From Desulfotomaculaceae bacterium (lineage in GTDB: Bacteria; Bacillota; Desulfotomaculia; Desulfotomaculales; Pelotomaculaceae): DNA of 5,083 bases. The DNA lies in assembly GCA_028704035.1 (NCBI GenBank), contig JAQVLS010000132.1, positions 1-5,083 on the forward strand, written 5' to 3'. Every line of letters begins with the position of its first letter. Positions within the stretch are counted from its first letter, which is position 1. The notes below the pieces were generated by a model, which saw only the letters and a program-made list of their open reading frames with translations, did no database searches and had not been told where the DNA came from. Positions 5,061-5,083 of the stretch are shown here, piece by piece. The translations under genes were made by a program, and so were the position numbers.

Positions 5061-5083
5061 TTGAGTGTACCCGGGTTTGAATT
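5061..5083 (+). CDS. Possible start of the next gene (partial, runs off window)
   Basis: AAGGGAG (5047-5053) stands 7 nt before a TTG at 5061, which opens as M-S-V-P-G-F-E before the window ends. Spacing and Shine-Dalgarno are good, and TTG use matches the secreted-protein gene. Seven codons are too few to identify a product. Confidence 0.35.

Noticed and set aside
4868..5080. 70-residue plus-strand ORF through the copy B terminator
   Set aside because: It begins inside a Spo0E-like fragment and reads through a perfect terminator hairpin. The corresponding frame in copy A ends differently, so it is probably not a gene as such.

Overview
The window looks like chromosomal DNA of an anaerobic, endospore-forming Firmicute. 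A Peptococcaceae / Desulfotomaculum-Pelotomaculum type organism is my guess from protein style, not a database result. Evidence for this: an oxygen-sensitive class III ribonucleotide reductase operon (nrdD-nrdG), Spo0E-like fragments (sporulation phosphatase family), a PadR/SEDS pair of a kind common in Firmicutes, and purine-rich AGGAGG-type ribosome binding sites.

Layout. (1) Positions 1-1720 are a conserved, fairly GC-rich housekeeping block. It holds the 3' two thirds of nrdD, then nrdG 24 nt downstream, closed by a hairpin that overlaps the nrdG stop codon. (2) From about 1721 the DNA becomes clearly AT-richer and looks like an accessory or decaying region. It contains a small Spo0E-like ORF behind a strong ribosome binding site (1865-1984), followed by a terminator hairpin and a conserved tail. 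(3) Positions 2202-2507 are a padR-type regulator gene broken by several frameshifts. It runs directly into a SEDS-family (FtsW/RodA/SpoVE) membrane protein gene (2496-3755) whose original start codon appears to have mutated from ATG to ATT. That protein has lost most of its N-terminal 'permease prefix' domain and has Gly where SEDS polymerases carry a catalytic Asp. (4) A well-formed sigma-A type promoter (3847-3875) drives a secreted protein of about 274 aa, with an NTF2-like N-terminal half and an unrecognised C-terminal half. (5) Positions 4808-5018 repeat 1896-2115 in the same orientation at roughly 92% identity over the best 200 bp. A new gene probably begins at 5061 and runs out of the window.

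How it fits together. NrdD and NrdG are one enzyme system: NrdG installs the glycyl radical that NrdD uses to make dNTPs without oxygen. The rest reads as a direct-repeat-flanked segment of about 2.7 kb. It carries a regulator/cell-envelope module well into decay and one apparently healthy secreted-protein gene with its own promoter. The most unusual points are the readable history of decay in the padR-SEDS pair, and the paired Spo0E-like/terminator/tail repeats, whose tail is conserved beyond the terminator and may encode something on the opposite strand. I saw no tRNA, rRNA, CRISPR array or intact transposase.
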